Notes: a model not told the origin generated them from the sequence alone. DNA of 64,000 nt from Colimorpha_A sp900556615 (GCA_963598415.1 CAVBUH010000073.1:62001-126000), one strand, 5' to 3'. Shown: positions 33,928 to 42,968, counted from the stretch's first letter. Program-made: numbers and translations.

Positions 33928-34299
33928 TTAATTATCCTCCTCAAAGTTAGGGTACCCATATTTATTTGCTGCGTTTGCAACGCTGTCTACATGGTCTACT
34001 AATGATTTTAGCCCACTCCAACAATTCTTATCAGCATCAACATAGTAATAATTCATTGTACCAACACGATGCATATTGATAAGTCCTGCGTCTTTCAATA
34101 TTTGAAGATGATGCGAAACTGCTGGTCTGGACAAATGTGTTTTTTCCGTTATTTCAGGAACTCTCATTCCTATCGTTTCATTTTCCAACAGAGTAATGAA
34201 TATATTTTGTCTTGTTTCATCTCCAAGAGCAATAAACACTTTTTTATACTCTCGAAACTCCTTTGCGAGAAGTTGTCGTTGTTCAACACATTTATTCAT
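33928..34299 (-). CDS. ArsR-family winged-helix transcriptional repressor
   Basis: 123 residues. Winged helix with recognition region THLSRPAVSHHLQILKDAGLI (about residues 58-78) preceded by ALGDETRQNIFITLL, both classic ArsR blocks. No metal-binding Cys pair (ELCVCDL type) is present, so the signal is probably not arsenite or cadmium. First gene of a two-gene unit with nitroreductase; a near-palindrome in the promoter region may be its operator. Confidence 0.88.
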   Translation of the reverse strand: MNKCVEQRQLLAKEFREYKKVFIALGDETRQNIFITLLENETIGMRVPEITEKTHLSRPAVSHHLQILKDAGLINMHRVGTMNYYYVDADKNCWSGLKSLVDHVDSVANAANKYGYPNFEEDN

Positions 34300-34318
34300 A
34301 TACTTGTCTCTGCCTCTC

Positions 34319-34334
34319 GTTCAAATATTTAAAC
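34319..34334. promoter_or_regulatory. Candidate ArsR operator
   Basis: GTTCAAATATTTAAAC, palindromic except one pair, 20 bp before the ArsR start and just downstream of a TAGAAT -10 candidate. The rest of 34335-34930 has only a small hairpin GGCAACCAATAGGTTGCC (34419-34436) and no gene. Confidence 0.4.
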
Positions 34335-34930
34335 CATTCTACCATAAATTTTTAAAGAATGTTCAATGGTAAAGAAAATCAAGACAATTATTTTTATAAA
34401 TACCATTATATAAAAAGGCAACCAATAGGTTGCCGCAAAATTTTAGCTTGGCTCGTTGTTACTCTTAATTTTGTTCACTTCTTTTTTGCCCGTAATCCTT
34501 TCTCTGCGTTATGCGTCTATCAGTGTAAACCGACGGTCGAAATCCGGCTTTCGAAAATATTCGAAATGAAGTTTAGGATGGACACATTATAAAATCTGTT
34601 GTTTTATCTGTTACAGTTGATATCGAATTTTGAATTTTTTCGGTACCGTTTGATTCTTCATACTTACAGCATTTAAGAGACGTGTATCTCGCAAATGCAA
34701 AATATCGATTTTTTACATAAGAAACAGACAGGAAACCTGAAGCTTCCGCATTTTTCGCTTTGTATTATGAAGGTTTCGGCAGCATTTGTTGAGAAAAATG
34801 TTAGCGGAAAGTGAGAATCAGCGCGCGGACCCCGGCTTGGAGCATACGTTAATTTCATTTTATATGATCGGTTGGCAGTATTGCCGATATTTTCGAGCTT
34901 TTTGGGATAAGGAGAAGTTGGTTCCGTTCT

Positions 34931-37081
34931 TTACTGCATGGCTCTTTCGTCCGCGGAGAGAAGTTCTCTCATTTTTTCGGCTGCGAAGCGATTGAAAGGA
35001 GAGGAGAGAGAAGGATCGGCGGCGATGACGGCGTCGGCTTCTTTCATTATTTCCTTAAGTAAGCCCATGTCGGCGGACATGATGCAGTCAAAGCTTCCGT
35101 GCTGTCTTGCCGTACCGTTTTTGGAAGGGAAATAATCTCCGGGACCTCGCAGTTCAAGATCATACTCGGCAATTTTGTAGCCGTCGTAGGTGTTCTTCAT
35201 AACAGAGAGACGTTTGCCTGCCTTTTCTCCTCCGCCGGAAGACACGAGAATACAATAAGCCTTCCGGGTACCTCTGCCCACTCTGCCGCGCAGCTGATGA
35301 AGCTGCGCAAGACCGAAGCGCTCGGCATTCTCTATTATCATAAGCGAAGCGTTCGGAACGTTGACGCCTACCTCAATCACTGTCGTCGAGACCAGAATTT
35401 GGATTTCTCCTCCGGTAAAACGTTTCATGATGTCGGATTTTTCGGCGCCCTTCATTTTTCCGTGAATTACCGCTATTGACAGATCGGGAAAGACCTCGCT
35501 TTTTAGCTGTTCCGCATATTCGACGGCTGATTTCAGTTTGGATTGTTCAAAGCGAAGCTCAGCGCTTCCGTCCGGGGCAAAAGAAATCAAATCGCCTTCA
35601 AGCTCTTCTCCGTCCTTTTCTTCTACGGTCGGACAGACAATATAAACCTGTCCGCCTTCTTTTACCTGTTTTGCAATAAAGCCGTTGAGTCTGTCGCGGT
35701 AATTCTCATTGACAACAAAGGTGTCAACCTTTTGTCTGCCGGGAGGAAGCTCATCAAGCATAGAGAGCGAAAGATCGCCGTATAAAATAAGGGCAAGCGT
35801 TCGCGGAATCGGCGTAGCGCTCATGACAAGAACATGAGGCGTTGTCTCTCCTCCGCTTCCTCCGAGTCTTGCTCGCTGAGAGACGCCGAAGCGGTGCTGT
35901 TCGTCTGTCACGACAAGACCGAGACGGTAAAAAAATGTATCCGGTGTTATCAGAGCGTGAGTTCCGATCACAATATCAATTTTTCCCTCGGCAAGCTTCT
36001 TTTTGATTGTTTTTTTTGACGCGGCGGACGTTGAACCGATGAGCAGGGAAATTTTGTATCCGAATTTACCGAACAGCCCCGAAAGATATTCGAAATGCTG
36101 AACGGCAAGAATTTCGGTCGGCGCCATAAGCGCCGCTTGCAGTCCGTTTTGTACCGCGATATACATTGCCGCCGCGCAGACGGCGGTTTTGCCGCTTCCG
36201 ACATCTCCCGAAAGAAGCCTTGACATCGGTAATTCCGCGTCGGTCATATCGGCGGCGATTTCGTTTACAGAGCGGAGCTGTGCTCCCGTAAGCGGAAAAC
36301 CGAGCGAATCGAAAAAGGCTGTCAGATCGGTTTTTTCCATATGAGGAGGGATTCCATGCTTTTTTCTGCTTTTGGAGAGCGAGAGACCAAGTGAAAAAAT
36401 GTACAGTTCCTCGGCTGAGAAATACCGTCTTGCGTTTTCCGCGTCAGAAAGGGAAGAGGCGCAGTGTATGGCTTTCAGCGCTTCAAGAGGAGAGGGAAGC
36501 CCAAGTTTTTCCCTGAATGGATCGGGAAGAACGGGAGGCACTCCGCAATCCGAAATAAGCTCCAGCGCCTCTTTTACCGCGTCGGAGATAATTTTCTGTG
36601 TAAGTCCCGCGGCAGACGGATATACAGGTATGATATCGGGGAGGGGAATTCCCTCAAGATACAGCTCGTGTATGGGAGAGGACATAACGAGCCTGCCCTT
36701 TTCGTTTGATACCTTCCCCCAGAAGCGGTATATTTCTCCGACATGAAACACTTTTTCGACAAATCTGCTGTTGAAATAGGTTATGACAACGGTTCCGCTG
36801 TCGTCGAATGCGGTAAATTTTGTAATTGTCATCCGGTTTTTCAGGGCTGCCGACCTCGGCTGTGTGCCTATTGTGAGGAGAAAGGAACAGCTCTCGCCGT
36901 ATACGGCTTGCTTCAGAAGTCTGACGTTGCCTCGGTTCTGATACGCGCGCGGGAAATGTCTGATCAAATCTCCGACGGTATATATTCCGAGACGCGAAAA
37001 AAACTCAGAGCGCTTTAAGCCTATTCCGCTCAGCGTCCCGATTTTGCGGCTGATTATATTTTTATATTGTTCATAATTCAT
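34931..37081 (-). CDS. recG: ATP-dependent DNA helicase RecG
   Basis: About 716 residues, usual RecG length near 680-720. N-terminal wedge domain, then helicase motifs: Walker A LLSGDVGSGKTAVC (around 290), motif II VVTDEQHRFG, motif III VMSATPIPRTLAL, and motif VI LRGRVGRG. It remodels stalled replication forks. ATG at 37081 follows AGGTG; a GTG two codons earlier is an alternative. In many Clostridia recG is linked to DAK1/fakA or rsmD; neither is here. Confidence 0.97.
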   Translation of the reverse strand: MNYEQYKNIISRKIGTLSGIGLKRSEFFSRLGIYTVGDLIRHFPRAYQNRGNVRLLKQAVYGESCSFLLTIGTQPRSAALKNRMTITKFTAFDDSGTVVITYFNSRFVEKVFHVGEIYRFWGKVSNEKGRLVMSSPIHELYLEGIPLPDIIPVYPSAAGLTQKIISDAVKEALELISDCGVPPVLPDPFREKLGLPSPLEALKAIHCASSLSDAENARRYFSAEELYIFSLGLSLSKSRKKHGIPPHMEKTDLTAFFDSLGFPLTGAQLRSVNEIAADMTDAELPMSRLLSGDVGSGKTAVCAAAMYIAVQNGLQAALMAPTEILAVQHFEYLSGLFGKFGYKISLLIGSTSAASKKTIKKKLAEGKIDIVIGTHALITPDTFFYRLGLVVTDEQHRFGVSQRARLGGSGGETTPHVLVMSATPIPRTLALILYGDLSLSMLDELPPGRQKVDTFVVNENYRDRLNGFIAKQVKEGGQVYIVCPTVEEKDGEELEGDLISFAPDGSAELRFEQSKLKSAVEYAEQLKSEVFPDLSIAVIHGKMKGAEKSDIMKRFTGGEIQILVSTTVIEVGVNVPNASLMIIENAERFGLAQLHQLRGRVGRGTRKAYCILVSSGGGEKAGKRLSVMKNTYDGYKIAEYDLELRGPGDYFPSKNGTARQHGSFDCIMSADMGLLKEIMKEADAVIAADPSLSSPFNRFAAEKMRELLSADERAMQ

Positions 37082-37352
37082 ACACACACCTGTAAAAGAG
37101 CAGTTAAAAGAAAAACAGGAGTTATTACCTTTGTCGAAGTGCCGTAACGACGGTAAAAAGAGGTGGGTTTTTCTGACTCCGCTTCAATTTTTTTGCTATA
37201 TGTTGCTTTCCGAAAGTATATAACCCACTATGATATTTTCGGACGGTATCGCGAGGATGCCGTGCGGGATAGTATACTCATTGTGTATGGAAATATTTTT
37301 ATATTCCATATTTTTCGTTTGATTCGGTGAAAAATGAGGATGCCGGGGGAGA

Positions 37353-37827
37353 TTACTTATTCTCAATTGCCTCCAATTTAAAATGTACAAGGTTAAATGG
37401 ACATACAAATATACCTGTATGTTTCTCTGCTCCGGTCAATAAATTAGACAGATCACCGCCGAACGGACAGCTTCCATCAAAGGAAAAAGTATTGCCATTG
37501 ACTTGGAACAAAATCCACCGGGACAGCCGTAACCACAAGTGAACACATCGCCGATTTCATGACCATTGCGGCAGCATTCCGGGTTGCCATCCGAGCCCAC
37601 AGCGATCACGGTGATTTTAAGGCAACACCGCACAATTACCGGCTAACGCCTTTGTTGCGCATATACTTACCTCTATTCCGTCAACCTTCACAAATTACGT
37701 CGGCAGAGGAGTCACTCTTGCCTTCTCAATTGGTATTGTCTGACGAAAAATCCGGCGGCGCAACTGCACAACAAGCATTGTGCGGTGTTGCCTTAAATGT
37801 GTAATTTTCTTTGTACCAGTTCTTCAT
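37353..37827 (-). pseudogene. TIGR04076-like gene disrupted by a MITE and a frameshift
   Basis: Reading from ATG at 37827 (GGAG upstream), the gene starts MKNWYKENYTF, is interrupted by element A8, and resumes KITVIAVGSDGNPE after removal of the element plus one TA. It continues through EIGDVFTCGYGCPGGFC and breaks again by about one base near 37460 between MEAVRS and GGDLSNLL, ending HFKLEAIENK. The layout (short Cys-containing protein with RSGGD and a final VHFKLE) matches TIGR04076 proteins of unknown function. Non-functional in this strain. Confidence 0.65.
37620..37793 (+). repeat. Family A MITE, copy A8 (inside the TIGR04076-like gene)
   Basis: 174-bp element with 19-nt-scale inverted ends (AGGCAACACCGCACAAT / ATTGTGCGGTGTTGCCT), TA at 37618-37619 and 37794-37795. 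Its excision with one TA restores the host reading frame exactly. Confidence 0.95.
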
Positions 37828-38080
37828 TTTCTTCTCCTGTTTATTTGCTTATAAAAGTTTCGTTATTGCGTCTCAGCTTTATCGCCGCTGTTTGTTCAAT
37901 AAATGCTTCGGTAAAGAGTATATTATGAAAAGAAATCTCTTTCCAATAAGTATTTATGGGAGAAAGAACCCACATTTTTTTGTGCATCGTTATTTACATG
38001 TTCATAAATTATTATTGAAATCAATAAAAATATTGTTTATAATTAATTTATCACAAATAATCGTGGGGGAATATAGAGAA

Positions 38081-38329
38081 ATGGAACTTGTAAAAGAAAA
38101 GCTTTCAGAGCTTCGATCCGCACTTTCCGGAATCAAAGAGCTTCAGGTTACCGCAAAGGGAAACGCAGAAATATCGCTGCATACCAAGAGGGCACCGTCT
38201 GCTCCGAAATTTAAGGCTGAAGTTGTGGAAGAGGGAGCTACGGTAAACGTTACCGACATTCTTCTTGTTGGAGCGGCGATATGCGCCGTGGCCGGAATAT
38301 GCTCGCTTGTATGCGATCTGCTTGACTAA
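38081..38329 (+). CDS. Small membrane protein, unknown function
   Basis: 82 residues starting MELVKEKLSELRSALSG. A charged N-terminal half (helical, then a beta-like stretch ELQVTAKGNAEISLHTK) and one C-terminal transmembrane segment, ILLVGAAICAVAGICSLVC. AGAGAA lies upstream. A longer reading from 37811 is rejected because it enters AT-rich non-coding sequence. Not recognised as a named family. Confidence 0.6.
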   Translation: MELVKEKLSELRSALSGIKELQVTAKGNAEISLHTKRAPSAPKFKAEVVEEGATVNVTDILLVGAAICAVAGICSLVCDLLD

Positions 38330-38341
38330 ACAGAAATTAAA

Positions 38342-38386
38342 TCAAAGGGCGCGCGCGGTTTCATCCGGCACGCCTTTTCTCTTTAG
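38342..38386 (+). terminator. Terminator-like hairpin
   Basis: AAAGG(G)CG...CGCCTTTTCTCTTT after the small membrane protein gene. Confidence 0.5.
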
Positions 38387-38393
38387 TAATCTG

Positions 38394-38729
38394 AGGCAGC
38401 ACCGCTGGGGGCACGGCTAACGCCTATGCTGCGCATATGCGTGCATCTTTTCCGTCATACTTCACAAATTTCGTTGGCAGAGGAGTTAAGGAACCGCTGA
38501 ATAAATCGTCAATGCATCTTTTCGGCCGATTTTATGCCCGACATCGTTAAAAAACCTTGAAATATTGACCATATTCCTGCGTTTTTTTGCCTTGCGTGCA
38601 AAAAATCATCTCGGAAATCTGCGTAACAGATTTAATCAGCAGTTCCTTAACTCTTGGCTTCTCACTTGGTATTGTCCGATGAAAAATTCAGCGGCGCAGC
38701 TGTACAGCAATCATTGTGCGGTATTGTTC
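38394..38729 (+). repeat. Family A MITE, copy A9, split by a family F element
   Basis: Left part 38394-38486 and right part from 38650 align to one forward A copy. Left flank reads TG instead of TA; right flank is TA at 38730-38731. Confidence 0.8.
38489..38647 (+). repeat. Family F MITE, copy F2 (nested in A9)
   Basis: 159 bp, ends AGGAACCGCTGAATAAATCG / GATTTAATCAGCAGTTCCT, flanked by TA within TTAA on both sides, inserted in the GGAGT(C/T)ACTC segment of A. Confidence 0.85.
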
Positions 38730-39017
38730 TAAATAAACCGGAGAGCGGTAAAACGAACCGGATTAAGATATACAGCGCACTGTGGGCAAGTCCGTATAAA
38801 ACAAAACCGAGCTTTAGATAAACTGCTATGGTGATGATTCGTTTATGGGTTGCGGTGCGTGTGATGCGGCAATTAAGAAGCAGGTTTCTCTTGAGGGATT
38901 AAGTCGAGTCGGTAAGGGAACTTTTTCAAATTCACTCCGATTTTCTCTGAAAAGCAGTCGGTTTTGCTTGTCGGGAGAGAAAATACGGCACGGAGTATGC
39001 CGGCAAGAAATGATTCG

Positions 39018-39190
39018 CCGGGCTGTTGCGTTAAGCAACAAGCCCGGCATTTTCCCGGTCGGGAAACCGTGAAAATGCCGAATCGGGTGTTTTTGACTGT
39101 ATTTTCTTTGGATGATTATGAATTTAAATGGTCAAAATTGCGGATTTCATCCGCAAAACCCGACTTCGTGGGGCAGTCAGACTGCCCCTT
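39018..39190 (+). repeat. Family D multi-hairpin repeat, copy D3
   Basis: Same four hairpins as D1. The terminal hairpin is shortened to GGGGCAGTC/GACTGCCCC and the second has changed inner bases while pairing is kept. It ends 6 bp from the rnfD stop. The stretch 38732-39017 has no supported gene. Confidence 0.8.
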
Positions 39191-39195
39191 TCGAC

Positions 39196-40383
39196 TCAGT
39201 GTTTTGGTCTGCCGCCGAATACAGACGGCTTTAAGAGCAGATCGAGGGGGCGGGAAATCAGATTTATGATCAGTACCGCAATAAGCGCGTCGGCACCGGC
39301 TCCTACATAATATCTTATAAGAAAGGTTGCAGCTCCTCCTATGATACCGGCGGCAAGCTGCGCACGCGGGGATACCGGGGCAGAACCGGGGAAAAAAGAC
39401 AGGAAGAAAGCGCAAAAGAGAAGATTCCCGCTTAAAATATGATAAGCGGCGTACTGTAAAGCGATCGTATCCGAAGCAATGGCAAGACGGGGGAAAATAT
39501 AAGAAAGCACTGCAACGGTCAGAACAAAAGCTGCGGGCAGTCTCGGATTGATGATTTTTCTGAGGCAGAGATAGACGCCGCCGGCGAGTATAAGAAGGGC
39601 AGACATTTCACCTATCATACCGGAGCGCAGTCCGACGAACAGTGAACCGACAGATTGCTTGGGAAGAGAGCCTGAGAGAAGAAACCCGAGCGTGGTAGAG
39701 CTTAATTTCTCAAAGCTTCCTGCCGTTACCGTAAGGGCGGGGAGCTTTGTTCCGGTATTGCAGAGAGCGGTCATTATCGCAGGAAAGACGACATATATGA
39801 CCGAGACTGCCGCCGCTGCGGGATGAAGCCTGATTTTTGTAAGTCTGCCGGCAAGGTGTTTCACAAAAACGACGGATATAATTGCCACCGCTGCGGGAAG
39901 CCACAGGGGGGCGGTAGGGGGCAGACAGAGTACCGTCATAAGACCTATAACTACCGATGACAGATCCGAAGCGGCTTCCTTGTCCTTCAAGATTAAAGAT
40001 GCAATCACATCAAGGACGACGCAGCTTATAACGGATATCAAAGCAAGCGTCAGAACGCGAAGACCGAAAAGATAGATTCCCCATACCACAAGTGGAACAA
40101 GCGGAATGATAACATCGATCATGTCGGAACGAACGCAGTCCTCGTTATATTCCCGAAAGAGGAATGAAAAAAGACGCTGTTCTTTTCGCGGTGTTTCGGT
40201 TTTGATCTCATATGTCCCGCCAGATTTTTTTTCTGAATTCGTGCTGTCGTTATCGGGATATATGTCGCCGGTATCGCGGGCAACCTCTACCTTGTCAAGC
40301 CAATCGTCATCTGAGCAGGTTGGGTTTGAATCTTTCCCGACGTTCGATATGACGCGATTTTTGTCTTCGGTATTTTTATTCAT
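39196..40383 (-). CDS. rnfD: Rnf electron-transport complex subunit D
   Basis: About 395 residues. An unusually long polar N-terminus (about 85 residues, Asp/Asn/Glu-rich) precedes a 9-10-helix membrane domain of the RnfD/NqrB family. SSTTLGFLLSG (around residue 250) corresponds to the region that carries covalent FMN on Thr in RnfD/NqrB. ATG at 40383 has AAGGAG 7 nt upstream and overlaps rnfC by 8 bp. Expected partners rnfG, rnfE, rnfA and rnfB are not found downstream, where a family D repeat begins. Confidence 0.87.
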   Translation of the reverse strand: MNKNTEDKNRVISNVGKDSNPTCSDDDWLDKVEVARDTGDIYPDNDSTNSEKKSGGTYEIKTETPRKEQRLFSFLFREYNEDCVRSDMIDVIIPLVPLVVWGIYLFGLRVLTLALISVISCVVLDVIASLILKDKEAASDLSSVVIGLMTVLCLPPTAPLWLPAAVAIISVVFVKHLAGRLTKIRLHPAAAAVSVIYVVFPAIMTALCNTGTKLPALTVTAGSFEKLSSTTLGFLLSGSLPKQSVGSLFVGLRSGMIGEMSALLILAGGVYLCLRKIINPRLPAAFVLTVAVLSYIFPRLAIASDTIALQYAAYHILSGNLLFCAFFLSFFPGSAPVSPRAQLAAGIIGGAATFLIRYYVGAGADALIAVLIINLISRPLDLLLKPSVFGGRPKH

Positions 40384-41614
40384 ATGCCGCTCCTTTTCCG
40401 GTGATAAATGCTTTTTCTGATAATATAACCGCGCGAAGATCAATGCCGGCAGGGCACACCGAACTGCAGCATCCGCAGGCTATACAGTATTCTGCGTCAA
40501 GTTTTTTTGTGATCTCATGATTTCCGTCGGCAGAATATTCGAAAATAAGAGATGGCTGAAGTCTGACCGGACATGCCGAGCTGCAGCGTCCGCAGTGGAG
40601 ACAGGGACGAAGCTTTACTTGTCTTTTCTGTTTATTCAGAATGATGGCAGAGGTATCAGGTTTGGTATGATCGCTTCCGTCGGTTTCCTTTCCTGTCATG
40701 ATACCGCCGATCTGTATTTTTTCAGGTTTTTCGCTGAAATCTCCGCAGAGCGGTATCAGCTCGTTTATTTCCGTTCCGAAGGGAACGGTATAATTTCCGG
40801 AAGCGATATGTTCTTCCGAAACGGTTATGATAGAAGAGGTGAACGGCAAGCCTTTGGCAAGGGCGTCAAAAACCGCGGCGCAGAGAACGGCAGAAACAAC
40901 GGGATATCCGGCGTCAGACACAGGAACAGACGGATTGATTTCTATATTGAAGAGCGAGCTTACAAGCATATGGGGCTCGTGCTGAGGATATTTTCCCGAA
41001 ACAAGCCTTATTTTTATCATGCGGCTGTCGTTTATACAACAGCCGAGGTCGTTTGCGCATTTATACATCGGTTTGGGAACGGCGCATATTGCTTTTCCCG
41101 CTCCGAGAAGCTTCATGAGGATTCTTGCTCCTCCGATAACTTCTTCCGTTTTTTCAAGAAGCGTGCGTGTGACGGAGGAGGAATGGGAATCCGATTCGCA
41201 GCAGTTTATAATGAGACATACCGGAGATTTTTTTCCGGCGGACGGGGGCGCGATTCCCATTTTGAGGAGAGCCTCTGTAAGATCGGCTTCCGAAAGCTCG
41301 TTTATATTTTTTTTAAGCGGAACACATTTTTCTGAAACGGTATCACAGAAATTATTTTCTACTGTGACAGATTGTTGTCCTTCATAATGTGAAACGGATA
41401 CTGTTCCGGAGATTCCGCTCAATATATTGGGATTTCCGCCGTCGGATACGGCAACTTCGTCTCCTATTGCGATTTTATCTCCGTGTTTAACCGCAACGCG
41501 GTATCCGTCCGGAATGTCGAGAGATATGCGCGTTGGCTTGAAGGGGGCTGATATAATATCGGGAGCGGGATTCATATAAGGCAGCTTTATGCCGCCGACA
41601 AAAGTATTTGACAT
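40376..41614 (-). CDS. rnfC: Rnf electron-transport complex subunit C
   Basis: 412 residues. The N-terminal barrel-sandwich domain contains the GDKIAIGDEVAVSDG block; a middle domain follows, and two 4Fe-4S clusters near the C-terminus: CLHCGRCSSACP and CIACGCCSSVCP. RnfC is the NADH-side subunit of the Na+/H+-pumping ferredoxin:NAD oxidoreductase. Its SLBB and Fe-S parts look intact, but the FMN/NADH loop (GGAR-type) is less clear: GGARILMKLLG is present in altered context. AAGGAA upstream. Confidence 0.88.
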   Translation of the reverse strand: MSNTFVGGIKLPYMNPAPDIISAPFKPTRISLDIPDGYRVAVKHGDKIAIGDEVAVSDGGNPNILSGISGTVSVSHYEGQQSVTVENNFCDTVSEKCVPLKKNINELSEADLTEALLKMGIAPPSAGKKSPVCLIINCCESDSHSSSVTRTLLEKTEEVIGGARILMKLLGAGKAICAVPKPMYKCANDLGCCINDSRMIKIRLVSGKYPQHEPHMLVSSLFNIEINPSVPVSDAGYPVVSAVLCAAVFDALAKGLPFTSSIITVSEEHIASGNYTVPFGTEINELIPLCGDFSEKPEKIQIGGIMTGKETDGSDHTKPDTSAIILNKQKRQVKLRPCLHCGRCSSACPVRLQPSLIFEYSADGNHEITKKLDAEYCIACGCCSSVCPAGIDLRAVILSEKAFITGKGAAYE

Positions 41615-41740
41615 AAGATTCCTTTTTCGGTATTCCCGGCAGCTTTGCAGCGAGGCGTCAGAAGTCCGATTGGCTTCGGAATGCCGAAAACAGCGTCAGA
41701 GAGACTTTTTCGACTGCAAAGCTTCTGTTCGCTTTTCTTA

Positions 41741-41760
41741 AGGCAATACCGCCGGGAAGA
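41741..41760 (+). repeat. Family A end fragment, A10
   Basis: AGGCAATACCGCCGGG following TA at 41739-41740; the remainder of the element is missing. Confidence 0.5.
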
Positions 41761-41874
41761 AGGGGATAATTTACAGAACTGTTTTTATTATATATCATTT
41801 CTGAAAAAAAAACAATACGAATTTCTGTGTTTTTGCAAAAAAACGGCAGTAGAAGTACTGCAAGCCTCACTTGT

Positions 41875-42090
41875 TCAGTCTTTTTTATATTTCGGAACAA
41901 ATTCCTTTCCGTTTATCAAATAGTCGATCGATACATCAAAATACTTTGACATGAGGTTCAGCATTTGTATGTCGGGGCTTCGTTTTCCGTTTTCATAATA
42001 AGACAATGCTTCTCTGCTGATGTTGAGTTCCATTGCTACCTTAAGCTGACTGTAGCCTTTTTTTCTTCTGATTTCCCTTAGACCTATCAT
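41875..42090 (-). CDS. XRE-family helix-turn-helix regulator
   Basis: 71 residues, a single Cro/C1-type domain: LREIRRKKGYSQLKVAMELNISREALSYYENGKRSPD, ending LMSKYFDVSIDYLINGKE, the usual tail of this small-repressor class. No effector domain. An inverted repeat GTAAC..GTTAC lies 47 bp upstream inside overlapping divergent promoters, so it probably regulates itself. Likely chromosomal or mobile-element orphan. Confidence 0.9.
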   Translation of the reverse strand: MIGLREIRRKKGYSQLKVAMELNISREALSYYENGKRSPDIQMLNLMSKYFDVSIDYLINGKEFVPKYKKD

Positions 42091-42125
42091 AACAGCTGAA
42101 ATAAATCCTTAATTTAAAATTCTTA

Positions 42126-42160
42126 TTGACATTATGGTAACAATGTGTTACATTGAGCAA
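42126..42160. promoter_or_regulatory. Overlapping divergent promoters with XRE operator
   Basis: Plus strand TTGACA-17-TACATT (42126-42154); minus strand TTGCTC-18-CATAAT for the XRE gene. The palindrome GTAACAATGTGTTAC (42137-42151) lies in the spacer of both. On the plus side the transcript runs into element A11 about 110 bp on. Confidence 0.55.
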
Positions 42161-42269
42161 AAAAGAGCATTTTAAGCAGAGTCGGTTTGGATTTTGAGAT
42201 TCATAACCGAAAGAAACTGTTCTGTTATTCGGGGGATGAATGAAACAATGAAACGATAGGCATAAGTTA

Positions 42270-42443
42270 AGGCAATACCGCCGGGGACACGGCTAACGCC
42301 TTTATTGCGCGTATGCTTGCATCTATTCCGTCAGCCTTCACAAATTCCGTCGGCAGAGGAGTTGCTCTTGCTTTCTCAATTTGTATTGTCTGACAAAAAA
42401 TGCGGCGGCATATCTGCGCAACAAGCATTGTGCGGTATTGCCT
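42270..42443 (+). repeat. Family A MITE, copy A11
   Basis: 174 bp, TA at 42268-42269 and 42444-42445. It shares the variant GACAAAAAATGCGGCGGCAT with A12, so these two are close relatives. Confidence 0.88.
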
Positions 42444-42682
42444 TAGGGGTAGGCAAATCAAGTTCTGGCTTTGGTCCAAACCCCATTCAGAGTACTTTTT
42501 CAAAAAGCACTCTGAAAAAATCAAAAAACTTTTAAAGGAATTCTTAAAGGTGTAAACCCTTAAGCGGAGGACGGAACGGAGTCCTGCAAAATACGTTATC
42601 TTCAGTCAGATAAAAAATCTCGGTTTCCGGCCGGATAGTGGCGACGCGGACTGCATGATTATCTTTAAAGGAGGAAAATATT

Positions 42683-42968
42683 ATGAACGAGAATCAAGAA
42701 AAAAATGCGAGTACAGGGCTGGTGCTTGGAATATGCGGTACAGCGATTGCAATAATATCGGTCAATTTAGCGGCAGTTTCACTTGCGATATCGATTATAG
42801 GACTTGTTGTGTCTATCAAAGAAAAACAAAAGCTTTCCTAAAAAGGCTTGCCTACCGGTATAGATAGGTACGGCAGGATTTATACTCGGTGTTATCGGCA
42901 TAGTATTATCATCGTTAAATGCTTTAGCGCTTTCCGGGTATATAAGCCTGTTGCAGACTTATAGATGA
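42683..42968 (+). pseudogene. DUF4190-like small membrane protein, broken
   Basis: ATG at 42683 follows AAAGGAGG. The first part (MNENQEKNASTGLVLGICG...) encodes one or two hydrophobic helices and stops at TAA 42839-42841. The remaining helix TAGFILGVIGIVLSSLNALA is found in the +1 frame from 42870 to the stop at 42968, so the ancestral gene carried nonsense and frameshift changes. DUF4190-type proteins have this two-hairpin form. A 52-residue product could still be made. Confidence 0.5.

Noticed and set aside
37811..38080. N-terminal extension of the 82-residue small membrane protein
   Set aside because: The upstream part is AT-rich, overlaps the start of the broken TIGR04076-like gene and has no ribosome site; ATG at 38081 is better.
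38845..39072. ORF starting MGCGACDAAIKK that looks briefly ferredoxin-like
   Set aside because: One CxxC only, no second cluster motif, weak upstream site, and the end runs into repeat D3.
40384..40443. Upstream extension of rnfD by 20 codons
   Set aside because: It would overlap rnfC by 68 bp; ATG at 40383 has a good ribosome site.
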